In this document: in pieces, positions 24,119 to 31,837 of the stretch
How positions within the stretch are numbered: the stretch's first letter is position 1
Layout: each line of letters begins with the position of its first letter
Source of the DNA: CAZCFB01 sp964511535
Lineage (GTDB): Bacteria; Myxococcota_A; Polyangia; GCA-2747355; CAZCFB01
DNA length: 48,356 nucleotides
NCBI GenBank assembly: GCA_964511535.1
Contig: CAZEFW010000058.1
Span: 1-48,356 of the forward strand
Reading direction: 5' to 3'
Notes under the pieces: generated by a model
Seen by the model: the letters and a program-made list of their open reading frames with translations, nothing else
Told to the model about the DNA's origin: nothing
Database searches by the model: none
Translations under genes and position numbers: made by a program

Positions 24119-24219
24119 CGGATCCGGCCAGCCTGGTCCCCCCGACGCCCAACCCTGAAGGCAGCAGCATTGGTTTAGGGGCAACGGGTACAATCGGGGG
24201 GACGGCTTGGCCTCGTCCG
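24119..24219 (+). ncRNA. Candidate structured RNA (100-nt hairpin with SRP-RNA-like apex)
   Basis: In the 324-base gap between convergent folK and dinG, complementary blocks stack into one long hairpin. CGGA/TCCG (24119-24122, 24216-24219); GGCCAGCC/GGCTTGGCC (24126-24133, 24204-24212, one bulge); CCCCCCGA/TCGGGGGG (24138-24145, 24194-24201); CCC/GGG; AACC/GGTT. The apex carries GAAGGCAGCAGC (24157-24168), 11 of 12 bases identical to the GGAAGGAAGCAGC apex of bacterial 4.5S SRP RNA. TGTTCTCC lies upstream. Against SRP: the 5' side of the symmetric loop (normally CAGG) is not evident and the ends lack full pairing. Confidence 0.35.
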
Positions 24220-24296
24220 TTTACCTTGTGGCCTTTGTAATCTGCATGTGATGTGCCACTCTGGACGAATTCGATTAACCTGCTGATTGTAAAGGG

Positions 24297-24360
24297 CAAA
24301 TACCCATTTGTCAGGGGCGTACGTGGCCAGCCGAACCCTGACATCGTTAGCGGATTAACG
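24297..24360. terminator. Cluster of small hairpins downstream of dinG
   Basis: CAAAT/ATTTG (24298-24302 with 24306-24310), TGTCAGGG (24309-24316) with CCCTGACA (24336-24343), and CGTTA/TAACG (about 24345-24360) lie beyond the minus-strand dinG stop. They could end transcription from either side; no clear U-tract for the minus strand. Confidence 0.4.
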
Positions 24361-24369
24361 GTGGTTTTC

Positions 24370-26397
24370 TTACATCGGCGGGTCGAGGTCGCCGAAAAAC
24401 ACCCGCACCATGTCCAGCTCCGATGTGGTGGGGGCCGGGGGCAGGCACCGCAGCAAGCGCTTGCCGTAGCCGCGCTGGACGATGCGCCGGTCCAGGATCG
24501 CCACCACGCCCATGTCCTCGCGGTGCCGGATCAGCCGCCCGAAGCCCTGCTTGAGCGCGAGCGCCGCGGTGGGCAGCTGAAAATCGGCGAAGGGGGAGCC
24601 TCCGCGCTGGCGCAGCAGCTCGATGCGCGCCTCGGTTAGCGGCTCGTCCGGAACGGCGAAGGGCAGCTTGTCCATTACCACGAGCGACAACGCCTCGCCC
24701 ACCACGTCCACCCCTTCCCAGAACGAGGCCGTTGCCAGCAGGACGCTCTCGACGCTGTCGCGGAACTGCTCCAGCAGGGCGAACCGCGGCTGCTCCCCCT
24801 GGCAGAGCAGCGGGAAGGGCAGGGGTGAGGCCTGCAGCAGCCGGCGGGCCGCCTCCAGGTTGCGGTAGGAGGTGAACAGCACCAGGGCGCGGCCGCCGGC
24901 GATGTGGAGCAGCTCGCGGATCCGCGCCGTGGCCTGGACGATGAACCCGTCCTCCGCGGGCATGGGCAGGTCGGTGGGCAGGTAGAGCAGCGACTGGCGC
25001 TCGAAGTCGAAGGGGGAGGCGAGCAGCTGCTCCCGTACCTCCACCTCGGACCAGGCCATGTCCGGCTCCTGCTCACGGGACGGCGGCGAGAGCCCGACGC
25101 GTTGGCGGAAGAAGCCGAGGGCGCTGTCGGCGCGGTCGCTGCCATCCACGGCCAGGGTGGCGGAGGTGAAGATCTGCGGCATCGGCTGGGCCAGCAGGGT
25201 GCGGGCCAGGGCGGGGCCCACCTCCACCGGGGCGGCGTGCAGGCTCATGCTGCGCGGGTGCCGCTCCATCCACAGGATGGTGCGCTCGTCCAGGGGCTCG
25301 GCGAAGCTGGTGAAGGTGTCGCGCAGCCGGGCCACGCGGCGGCCGAGGTGGGCGATCTCCTCGTCGGCGCCCGCCTTGCGCTTGAGGAAGGAGGCGGCCG
25401 CCTCGAGGGCCGCGTCGAGGCCGTGGTACGCCCGCACCAGGCCCGGGCTGGCCAGGGGCGGCTCCATCAGGCGCAGGCGGCGTCCCGGCACCCCCTGACC
25501 TGCAGCCTCCGCGCCGCCGGCGGCGTGAAGCTGAGCCCGCAGCAGGTGGAACAGGTCCTGCCCCCGCTCCTCGACGGCGTCCATCAGGCGGCGGGCGTCA
25601 CCGTCGCTGCTCAGGGCAGCGGGGCGCAGCACGTCCCGGCACATGGCGGCCACCATGGCGCTGGAGGCGTGGCTGCCGAAGAAGGAGGTGGCCACCGCCT
25701 CCACCTGGTGCGCCTCGTCGATGATCAGCGCCTCGTAGGGCGGGATCACGGCCGCGTCGGGGTAGGCATCGCGCAGCGCGAGGTCGGCGAACAGCAGGTG
25801 GTGGTTGACCACGATGATGCGCGCCTCGGCGGCGCGGCGGCGCATGCCGGTGACGAAGCAATCCTCGTAGAAGGGGCACCGCCCGCCCAGCCTGGAGTCC
25901 ACGGTGGGGCTCACGTCGGACCACAGGGGATCTCGGTCGGGCAGCCCCGGCAGCTCGGCGCGGTCGCCGGTTTCGGTGGCCTCTGCCCATGCGAGCAGCC
26001 GCTCCAGCAGCTCGTCCTGCACGAGGCTGCCCGTGCGCCGCACCTGCTGCAGCTTGCGCAGGCACAGGTAGTTGCCGATCCCCTTCATCACGGCCACCGG
26101 CACCTCGAGCCCCATGAGCTCCAGCAGCTGGGGCAGGTCCTTCTGGACGATCTGGTCCTGCAGGGTCCGGGTGCCCGTGGAGATCACCACCGGCACCTCG
26201 GCCAGCAGCGCCGGCACCAGGTAGGCCAGGGTCTTGCCCGTGCCGGTGCCCGCCTCCACCACCAGGCGCGCCCCGTCGGCCATGGCCCGGTCCACGGCGA
26301 GGGCCATCTCCAGCTGGGCGACCCGGGGCTCGTAGCCAGGCAGGCCACGGGCGACGGCGCCGTCGGGGCCTAGGATCTCTTGGATGATGCGGGACAT
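24370..26397 (-). CDS. dinG: DinG/XPD-type superfamily 2 helicase
   Basis: 675 residues. Walker A in VVEAGTGTGKTLAYL, DEAH box in LIIDEAHQVEAV, NHHLLFADL, the C-terminal SATLAVDG and motif VI QGFGRLIRHREDMG, all typical of DinG-like helicases that unwind DNA 5' to 3' during repair. The iron-sulfur domain has cysteines at YLCLRK and at RCPFYEDC, but where the family has CLGxxC this protein has RLGGRC, so only three of the four usual Fe-S ligands are present. The ATG at 26397 begins MSRIIQEIL. A longer frame to 26664 runs through the AATGCCAG repeat and was rejected. The gene is divergent from the large lipoprotein. Confidence 0.88.
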   Translation of the reverse strand: MSRIIQEILGPDGAVARGLPGYEPRVAQLEMALAVDRAMADGARLVVEAGTGTGKTLAYLVPALLAEVPVVISTGTRTLQDQIVQKDLPQLLELMGLEVPVAVMKGIGNYLCLRKLQQVRRTGSLVQDELLERLLAWAEATETGDRAELPGLPDRDPLWSDVSPTVDSRLGGRCPFYEDCFVTGMRRRAAEARIIVVNHHLLFADLALRDAYPDAAVIPPYEALIIDEAHQVEAVATSFFGSHASSAMVAAMCRDVLRPAALSSDGDARRLMDAVEERGQDLFHLLRAQLHAAGGAEAAGQGVPGRRLRLMEPPLASPGLVRAYHGLDAALEAAASFLKRKAGADEEIAHLGRRVARLRDTFTSFAEPLDERTILWMERHPRSMSLHAAPVEVGPALARTLLAQPMPQIFTSATLAVDGSDRADSALGFFRQRVGLSPPSREQEPDMAWSEVEVREQLLASPFDFERQSLLYLPTDLPMPAEDGFIVQATARIRELLHIAGGRALVLFTSYRNLEAARRLLQASPLPFPLLCQGEQPRFALLEQFRDSVESVLLATASFWEGVDVVGEALSLVVMDKLPFAVPDEPLTEARIELLRQRGGSPFADFQLPTAALALKQGFGRLIRHREDMGVVAILDRRIVQRGYGKRLLRCLPPAPTTSELDMVRVFFGDLDPPM

Positions 26398-26400
26398 GGA

Positions 26401-26446
26401 AATGCCAGAATGCCAGATTGCCAAGGCGCCGGAATGCCAGAATTGG
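26401..26446. repeat. AATGCCAG short direct repeats in a divergent promoter region
   Basis: Exact AATGCCAG octamers at 26401, 26409 and 26433, with related ATTGCCAA and GAATTGG between and after. They lie immediately upstream of the dinG start and within the shared region with the lipoprotein gene, so they may be an operator or another word class of the short-repeat arrays. Confidence 0.55.
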
Positions 26447-26524
26447 ATGGTCGCGTAATGGTTGTGCTTTGGGAGGGCAGAAGTTAGACCTAAGGCTCGT
26501 AATCGGTTGACGAGGAGATATCCA

Positions 26525-28372
26525 ATGCGTGGATTTGTTCGCCTGAGTGCTGTGTGTATTGCCGTCCTGGCCCTTTCATTGGGCGCCGGCTGCAAGAAGA
26601 ATGACAAGAAGGCCGCGGCGGTGGCTGCCGCGCGCAAGGCGGCCAAGAAGGTGCCGCTGCCCAAGGAGCTGGTGGGCTACGTCGGGCTGCGCAGCCCGGG
26701 CAAGACCATCGACCAGGGCCTGGCCTACACCCAGAAGTTCGCCGCGCTCCCCTTCACCCGGGACTCGCTGCTCGACATGCTGGCCCAGCAGGTCCAGCTG
26801 CCGCGGGGCATCATGGCGGCGGTGGACGTCGAGGGCACGTTCTGGCTGCTCGGCCTGGACGAGAACCAGCTCGACAGCGGCGACCCGTCGGTGGTTGTGC
26901 TGCCCATCAAGTCGAAGAAGCAGTTCGAGGCGGCGCTGGACAAGCGCATGAAGAAGGGCAAGGCCGACGGCGACCTGGTGACCTACGAGCCGAAGCCGGG
27001 GCAGCTCGGCATGCAGAAGGTGGCCCTGGTGATCAAGGAGAAGGTGGCCTACTTCCCCTCCAGCAAGAAGGCGCTGGAGGTGACCCGCGCCTTCATCGAG
27101 GGCGGGCTGGCGAACATGAAGCCGGCCCACGACATCGAGGTCCATGTCCTGATGGAGCAGATCATCAAGGCCCAGGGCGACAAGCTGGACCAGGAGATCG
27201 CCAAGGCCATGGCGGAGATGAAGAGCAACGTGGCGAAGGCGCAGCAGGGCAAGAAGTCGATCATCGATCAGAAGCACATGACCGCGGCCACCGAGAAGAC
27301 CGTCGGGCGCTGGGTGGAGTACCTCAAGAGCACCCGCGACCTGGTGCTGGCCGTGGACATCAGCGGCGAGCAGATCAGCGTGCGGGGCATGGCCGAGGCG
27401 ATCCCCGGCGGCGCGCTGGCCAAGGTGGTCAAGCGCCAGCGCACCGGGGACTTCGTCGCTCTCGACCGCCTGCCCGCCAGCAGCTGGCTGGTCATGGCTG
27501 ACCACGGCAACCCCGAGGCAGTGGAGGAGAACGCGGGGACGTCTAAGCCGATCATCGACGCCATGTTCAAGGACGCTCCGGGAGAGGTGGGCAAGAAGAT
27601 GGCCGCGTTGTTCACCAAGCTGGCCACCATGTCCACCGGCGACTTCACCACCGCCTTTCACCGGGCCCCCTCCGGCGCCGGGCTGCTGATCTCCGCAGTG
27701 GGCACCATGAAGGACTCGTCCAAGGCCAAGGAGGCGGTGGACGAGGCCATCGCCGCCATCGGGGTCTGGATCAAGGCCGAGATGAAGAAGCAGGGCGAGG
27801 AGCTGCCCAAGGGCCTCTCCCTCAAGCAGGATGACTTCTCCCACAAGGGCGCCACCGGCACCATGCTCAAGCTCTCCATCCCCGACATCCCGGGCAAGGC
27901 CAAGGAGATGGCCATGCTCAAGAGCCTGGCCGGTGTGCCGCTGTCCATGGGCTGGGCGTTCAGCAAGGAGGAGATGTACTTCTCGGCGGGCAAGAGCGCC
28001 GAGGCGCAGCTCAAGCTGCTGGTGGAGGGCAAGGTCGAGGGGGCGAGCCTGGCCAAGAAGAAGGACTTCGTCCAGGCCACCAAGACCGGCAGCAACCGCG
28101 TGGGCCTGGTCTACCTGTCGCTGGTGGACCTGCTGCGCTGGTTCAAGGGCACCGAGGTGGAGAAGATGATGCCGCCCATGATGCGCGGCGATCTCAAGGA
28201 CCCGCCCGCCTCACCGTCCCTCGACTGGGGCGTGGACGACGACCGCACCAGCTTCGACATGGCCTTCCACCTGCCGGCCTCGCACTTCCTGACCTTCAAG
28301 CCGATGCTGGAGATGCTGATGAAGTCCGGCGGCCTGCCCGCCGAGGCCCTGTTCGGCGGCAAGGGGCTGTAG
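26525..28372 (+). CDS. Large lipoprotein of unknown function
   Basis: 615 residues. The signal peptide ends LGAGC, giving C23 as the lipid anchor, then a Lys/Ala-rich stretch. The body alternates hydrophobic strands and amphipathic helices with many lysines. A PKPGQLGMQKVALVIKEKVAYFP segment and a C-terminal VGLVYLSLVDLLRWF region suggest a two-lobed periplasmic fold, possibly like DUF3352-type proteins, but the family is not recognised with confidence. The ATG at 26525 follows GAGGAGAT. It stands alone, divergent from dinG, and ends before a repeat array. Confidence 0.7.
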   Translation: MRGFVRLSAVCIAVLALSLGAGCKKNDKKAAAVAAARKAAKKVPLPKELVGYVGLRSPGKTIDQGLAYTQKFAALPFTRDSLLDMLAQQVQLPRGIMAAVDVEGTFWLLGLDENQLDSGDPSVVVLPIKSKKQFEAALDKRMKKGKADGDLVTYEPKPGQLGMQKVALVIKEKVAYFPSSKKALEVTRAFIEGGLANMKPAHDIEVHVLMEQIIKAQGDKLDQEIAKAMAEMKSNVAKAQQGKKSIIDQKHMTAATEKTVGRWVEYLKSTRDLVLAVDISGEQISVRGMAEAIPGGALAKVVKRQRTGDFVALDRLPASSWLVMADHGNPEAVEENAGTSKPIIDAMFKDAPGEVGKKMAALFTKLATMSTGDFTTAFHRAPSGAGLLISAVGTMKDSSKAKEAVDEAIAAIGVWIKAEMKKQGEELPKGLSLKQDDFSHKGATGTMLKLSIPDIPGKAKEMAMLKSLAGVPLSMGWAFSKEEMYFSAGKSAEAQLKLLVEGKVEGASLAKKKDFVQATKTGSNRVGLVYLSLVDLLRWFKGTEVEKMMPPMMRGDLKDPPASPSLDWGVDDDRTSFDMAFHLPASHFLTFKPMLEMLMKSGGLPAEALFGGKGL

Positions 28373-28379
28373 CCTCCAC

Positions 28380-28431
28380 AGCCGTCAACTGGCGACGGTT
28401 AGCTGTTAACAGTTGACGGTTGACGGTTGAT
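28380..28431. repeat. Heptamer array (GTTGACG type)
   Basis: GTTGACG units at 28412-28418 and 28419-28425, then GTTGA. CCGTCAAC at 28382-28389 is complementary to GTTGACGG at 28412-28419, and CCGTC/GACGG forms an alternative short hairpin. It lies right after the large lipoprotein gene. The word is the same as the ends of the palindrome at 30539-30580. Confidence 0.65.
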
Positions 28432-28454
28432 AGGCGAAATCGCCGACCCCCGCC

Positions 28455-28631
28455 TTACCCCTCGCCGTCCTCCCGCTCCTCGTCGCAGAACTTCATGTAG
28501 TCCTGCGTGAACACCGGGTCGTCGGCCTCGTCGATGAGCGGCGGCTCGCCACGCTGCGGCGGGGCGGGATCTTCTTCGGTGGGGAAGAGCAGGGACTGTT
28601 GGGCGTCGTCGCGCCCGGAGGGCTTTACCAT
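28455..28631 (-). CDS. Small acidic protein of unknown function
   Basis: 58 residues, rich in Asp, Glu and Pro (FPTEEDPAPPQRGEPPLIDEADDPVFTQDYMKFCDEE), probably largely disordered. The ATG at 28631 overlaps the J-protein stop (ATGGTAA), so translation is probably coupled, with GAAGAAG as a purine-rich upstream site. A longer start at 28664 lies inside the J-protein coding sequence and is less likely. A partner role for the J-protein or Hsp70 is possible but unproven. Confidence 0.5.
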   Translation of the reverse strand: MVKPSGRDDAQQSLLFPTEEDPAPPQRGEPPLIDEADDPVFTQDYMKFCDEEREDGEG

Positions 28632-29161
28632 TTCTTCTTCTTCTTCTTGGAGCCCCCCATCCACTGGGTGACCCGGCGCATGCGCTCCTGGATCACCGAG
28701 CTGTCCGGTTCCATGTCCAGGGCGAACTTGTAGTTCAGCGAGGCCGAGGCGAGATCGCCCTCCCGCTCCGCCTTGAGGCCGATGACGAAGAAGCGGCGCG
28801 CGTTGTGATCCTTGATCTGGTTCTCCGGCAGCGGTCCCCCGGCCGCCTTCTTCTCCTTGCGCACCAGCCGCAGCTCGCCCTCCTGGAGCATGGCGTCATA
28901 CTCCTGGCGGTTGTCCGGATCCATCAGCACCCGGTACCCCTCGCTGACGCGCTTGTAGATCACGTACAGCTTCTTGCGCAGGTCGCTGTCCTCGCTGGTG
29001 TGGTGGCGGTCCGGGTGCATGGACAGCGCCATGCGATGGAACATGGCCCGGATCTGATCAGCGGTGGCGTTGGGCTGCAGGTTGAGCAGCTCGTAGTAGC
29101 TGTACTGGTTTAGGTCCCGATGAATCTGCTCGATGCGGGCCTTGAACTGTTCTTGATCCAC
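28625..29161 (-). CDS. J-domain protein with TPR-like C-terminus
   Basis: 178 residues. J domain about 19-92 with YYELLNLQPNATADQIRAMFHRMALSMHPDRHH, carrying the HPD tripeptide that stimulates Hsp70 ATPase. The C-terminal part (ARRFFVIGLKAEREGDLASASLNYKFALDMEPDS) resembles a TPR repeat pair. It ends in a run of six lysines followed by Trp. It lacks the Gly/Phe and zinc regions of DnaJ, so it is a specialised co-chaperone. A GTG start at 29161 fits. It lies about 2.7 kb downstream of the lidless Hsp70 gene on the same strand. Confidence 0.85.
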   Translation of the reverse strand: MDQEQFKARIEQIHRDLNQYSYYELLNLQPNATADQIRAMFHRMALSMHPDRHHTSEDSDLRKKLYVIYKRVSEGYRVLMDPDNRQEYDAMLQEGELRLVRKEKKAAGGPLPENQIKDHNARRFFVIGLKAEREGDLASASLNYKFALDMEPDSSVIQERMRRVTQWMGGSKKKKKKW

Positions 29162-29214
29162 AAATCGAGATTATCCAAGGCGACCGCTTCAATCAACAGA
29201 TAGCGCCTAACAGA

Positions 29215-29343
29215 TCAATATCCCTGGTATTTGAAGGCCACCGGATTGAGCTGAAAGAAGTAGAAACCGAACAACAACAGGAACACCACCACCACCAGGA
29301 CGATCATCAGCGCGGTCTGCTTTTTCTTTTTCTGTTCGGCCAT
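29215..29343 (-). CDS. 42-residue single-pass membrane peptide coupled to the acyl-CoA dehydrogenase
   Basis: Seen by translating the minus strand: MAEQKKKKQTALM, then a strongly hydrophobic stretch of about 18 residues (positions 12-30, IVLVVVVFLLLFGFYFF), then QLNPVAFKYQGY and a TGA stop. The positive N-terminus suggests N-in topology. The ATG lies four bases after the acyl-CoA dehydrogenase stop, so it is likely translated by re-initiation. It is too short for usual ORF cut-offs. Function unknown. Confidence 0.65.
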   Translation of the reverse strand: MAEQKKKKQTALMIVLVVVVFLLLFGFYFFQLNPVAFKYQGY

Positions 29344-29347
29344 CGGC

Positions 29348-30493
29348 TCAAAGCCCCTTGAGGGCGGCCACGATGTTCCGCTGCACCTCGGAGGTGCCGG
29401 AGTAGAGGGTGGCCGCCGTGGCGTCCCTCAGCTCGCGTTCCAGCTCGTACTCCACCATGTAGCCGTAGCCGCCGTGCACCTGCACCGCATCGCGGCAGCA
29501 GCGCAGGTACGCCTCGGAGACCGCCAGCTTGGCCCGCGCCGACTCGGCCATGGCCATGCCGCGCTTCCCCTTGAGCCACGCGGCGTGGTACAGCGCCAGC
29601 CGCGCTTGCTCATGGCGCAGGTCCATCTCCACCACCTTGTGGGCCACGCTCTGGTGCTTGCCAAGGGGGGTGTCACCCGTCTTGCGCGTGCGTGCGTGCT
29701 CCACGCAGCGCTCCACCAGCCGCCGGGTGGCGCCCAGGGGCGGCGCCATGATGAACAGGCGCTCGAACTCCATGCTCATGTTGAACACCATGGAGCCCGA
29801 GCCCTCCCGGCCCACCAGGTTCTCGGCGGGGACCTCGCACCCGTCGAAGAAGATCTCGGCCATGGGGCTGGTGCGCAGGCCCATCTTCTCCAGCGGCTTG
29901 CTCACGGTCAGCCCGGGGGTGTCCTTCTCCACCACGAAGCAGCTGATGCCCGCGAAGCCGGCCTTGCCGCCGGTGCGGGCGTAGACGATGAACAGGTCGG
30001 CCACCGGGGCGTTGGTCACGAAGGTCTTCTGGCCGTCGAGCACGTACCGGTCCTGCTCCTTGACCGCGGCGGTGCGCAGGGCGTAGGCGTCGGAGCCGGT
30101 GTCCGGCTCGGTCATGCCGTTGGCCGCGATGAGCTCGCCCGAGGCCATGCCGCGCAGCCAGCGCGCCTTCTGCGCGTCGGTGCCGAACCGCAGCAGCGGC
30201 ACGGTGCAGGCCCACAGGTGGGCTCCCACCGAAAAGACGAGCCCGTTGTCGCGGCCGCCGTAGCCCACGCCCTCGAGGATGGCCGCCACCTCCAGCGGAC
30301 CGTGCCCGCCGCCGCCCAGCTCCGCGGGGGTCATCAGCCCCTGCAGCCCGAAGTCCGCGCACGCCTGCCACAGCTCACGGGAAAAGGCATGGTCCCGGTC
30401 TCGCTCGATCACCCCGTCGCGCAGCCGCTCCGAGGCGAACTTCACCGCCGCGTCGAACAGCTCCTGTTGTTGATCCGTGAAGCCAAAGTCCAT
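29348..30493 (-). CDS. Acyl-CoA dehydrogenase
   Basis: 381 residues, a full flavin-dependent acyl-CoA dehydrogenase: MTEPDTGSDAYALRT (flavin-binding), GGYGYMVEYELERELRDA, and LYSGTSEVQRNIVA at the end. The position of the usual catalytic glutamate of short/medium-chain enzymes (YEGTS) is serine here. E244 in EFERLF matches the alternative glutamate used in isovaleryl-CoA and long-chain dehydrogenases, so a branched- or long-chain substrate is plausible. The ATG at 30493 follows AAGGA; a start at 30520 was rejected. A 42-bp near-palindrome lies upstream; a membrane peptide gene follows. No electron-transfer flavoprotein gene is adjacent. Confidence 0.88.
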   Translation of the reverse strand: MDFGFTDQQQELFDAAVKFASERLRDGVIERDRDHAFSRELWQACADFGLQGLMTPAELGGGGHGPLEVAAILEGVGYGGRDNGLVFSVGAHLWACTVPLLRFGTDAQKARWLRGMASGELIAANGMTEPDTGSDAYALRTAAVKEQDRYVLDGQKTFVTNAPVADLFIVYARTGGKAGFAGISCFVVEKDTPGLTVSKPLEKMGLRTSPMAEIFFDGCEVPAENLVGREGSGSMVFNMSMEFERLFIMAPPLGATRRLVERCVEHARTRKTGDTPLGKHQSVAHKVVEMDLRHEQARLALYHAAWLKGKRGMAMAESARAKLAVSEAYLRCCRDAVQVHGGYGYMVEYELERELRDATAATLYSGTSEVQRNIVAALKGL

Positions 30494-30538
30494 GGGGCAT
30501 TCCTTGACCGCCCGCTGCAAACGAGCCAGTCAACGCTC

Positions 30539-30580
30539 AACCGTCAACAGTTAACTGTTAACTGTTAACTGTTGACGGTT
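30539..30580. repeat. 42-bp near-perfect palindrome built from TTAACTG heptamers
   Basis: AACCGTCAACAGTTAAC (30539-30555) is exactly complementary to the mirror segment 30564-30580, leaving an 8-base loop. The middle is TTAACTG repeated in tandem. It lies between the MBOAT stop and the acyl-CoA dehydrogenase start, so it can form a 17-bp hairpin in a read-through transcript. Confidence 0.8.
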
Positions 30581-30622
30581 AGCAGCTTGCCTTCAATTGT
30601 CGCAGCACCGCCACCCGCTCAG

Positions 30623-31825
30623 CTATTTCAACCCGATCAGGTGCAGCGCCAGGTCCCCCACCTCCTTCATCTCTAGCACGAAGAAGACGAAGCCGAAGCC
30701 GAAGTAGCTCGCCGACAGGAAGGTGCTGATGGGGCGGACCTCCTTCTCGGCCATCATCTGGCTCAGCCCCTTGTTCTTTTTCTTCAGGTCCTGGAAATAG
30801 GTCCAGACCATCATGCCGACGCCGTGGTAGCAGCCCAGCGTGAAGAACCGCCACGACCCCTCGTGCCACACCATGAACACCACGAAGGTGAGCAGCACGC
30901 CGGTGTACATCTTCAGCTTGCTGGCCCGCACGGCGAAGAAGGGGAAGAAGAAGTAGTCGCGGATGAAGCTGTAGACCGAGATGTGCCAGTTGCGCCACAT
31001 CTCGGCCAGGTTCGGCTTGAAGTAGGGGAGGTTGAAGTTCTCCATGACCTTGTAGCCGAACAGCCGCGAGACGCCGAGGGCCAGGTCGGTGTAGCCGGAG
31101 AAGTCCATGTACACCTGCCACGCCAGGCCGTACAGCGCGGCCCAGGTGGTGCTTATGCCGTGGGTCAGCGGGCTCTTGAGCACCGGCAACACCAGCTTGC
31201 CCAGCGGGTCGGCGGCGAGGAACTTCTTGAGCAGCCCGGAGACGATGCGGAACAGGCCGTAGTTGATGTCGTTGACGTCGAAGCGCTTCTGCGCCTCGGT
31301 CTGCTTGTGGAACGCGGGGAAGCGCTCCACCGGCCCGGAGAGGAAGGTGGGGAAGAACAGCACGTAGCTGCCGAAGTCCACGAAGCCGCTGTCAGGCGCG
31401 CGGCCGCGGTAGCGCTCCACGGTGTAGTGGATCATGCGGAACACCACGTAGCTCAGCCCCAGGGGCATGGCCAGCCGGGGGATGGTGCCCTCTATGATCG
31501 GCGCCATGTCCATCCGGGCCCACATGGATGTCCCGAAGTCCACCAGCTGGTTGAAGTACTTGAACGTGCAAAGGCTGCCCACCAGCCAGATCAGCATCAG
31601 CCGGAACACCTGCGGGCGCTGGTCCCCGTCGCCCGCCAGGTAGCGGCCCGCGCGGTGCACCAGCGCCAGGTTCAGCAGGAAGAAGATCACCGCCTGCCAC
31701 GAGAAGAACGCGGCGAAGGCGAGGCTGGCCAGCAGCAGGAAGCCGCTGCGCGCCCGGGCCGGGATGACCCAGAACAGGATCACCAGCACCGGCAGCGCGG
31801 CGGCGAACTGGAGGATCGTCTCCAT
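30623..31825 (-). CDS. MBOAT-family O-acyltransferase (AlgI/DltB-like)
   Basis: 400 residues, about ten transmembrane helices. The diagnostic block is NLAEMWRNWHISVYSFIRDYFFFPF, and the presumed catalytic histidine is H321 in MVWHEGSWRFF; YHGVG follows. Homologues O-acylate extracellular polysaccharides (alginate) or D-alanylate teichoic acids across the membrane. No AlgJ/AlgX-type partner is adjacent, so the acceptor is unknown. It begins 12 bases after the Hsp70 stop on the same strand, a combination of unlike functions that suggests co-transcription. Confidence 0.85.
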   Translation of the reverse strand: METILQFAAALPVLVILFWVIPARARSGFLLLASLAFAAFFSWQAVIFFLLNLALVHRAGRYLAGDGDQRPQVFRLMLIWLVGSLCTFKYFNQLVDFGTSMWARMDMAPIIEGTIPRLAMPLGLSYVVFRMIHYTVERYRGRAPDSGFVDFGSYVLFFPTFLSGPVERFPAFHKQTEAQKRFDVNDINYGLFRIVSGLLKKFLAADPLGKLVLPVLKSPLTHGISTTWAALYGLAWQVYMDFSGYTDLALGVSRLFGYKVMENFNLPYFKPNLAEMWRNWHISVYSFIRDYFFFPFFAVRASKLKMYTGVLLTFVVFMVWHEGSWRFFTLGCYHGVGMMVWTYFQDLKKKNKGLSQMMAEKEVRPISTFLSASYFGFGFVFFVLEMKEVGDLALHLIGLK

Positions 31826-31837
31826 CGTCGTCGTCGC

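Noticed and set aside
24046..24369. tRNA or tmRNA in the folK-dinG gap
   Set aside because: No T-loop GGTTCRA-type word or CCA end, and no tmRNA acceptor or tag frame seen.
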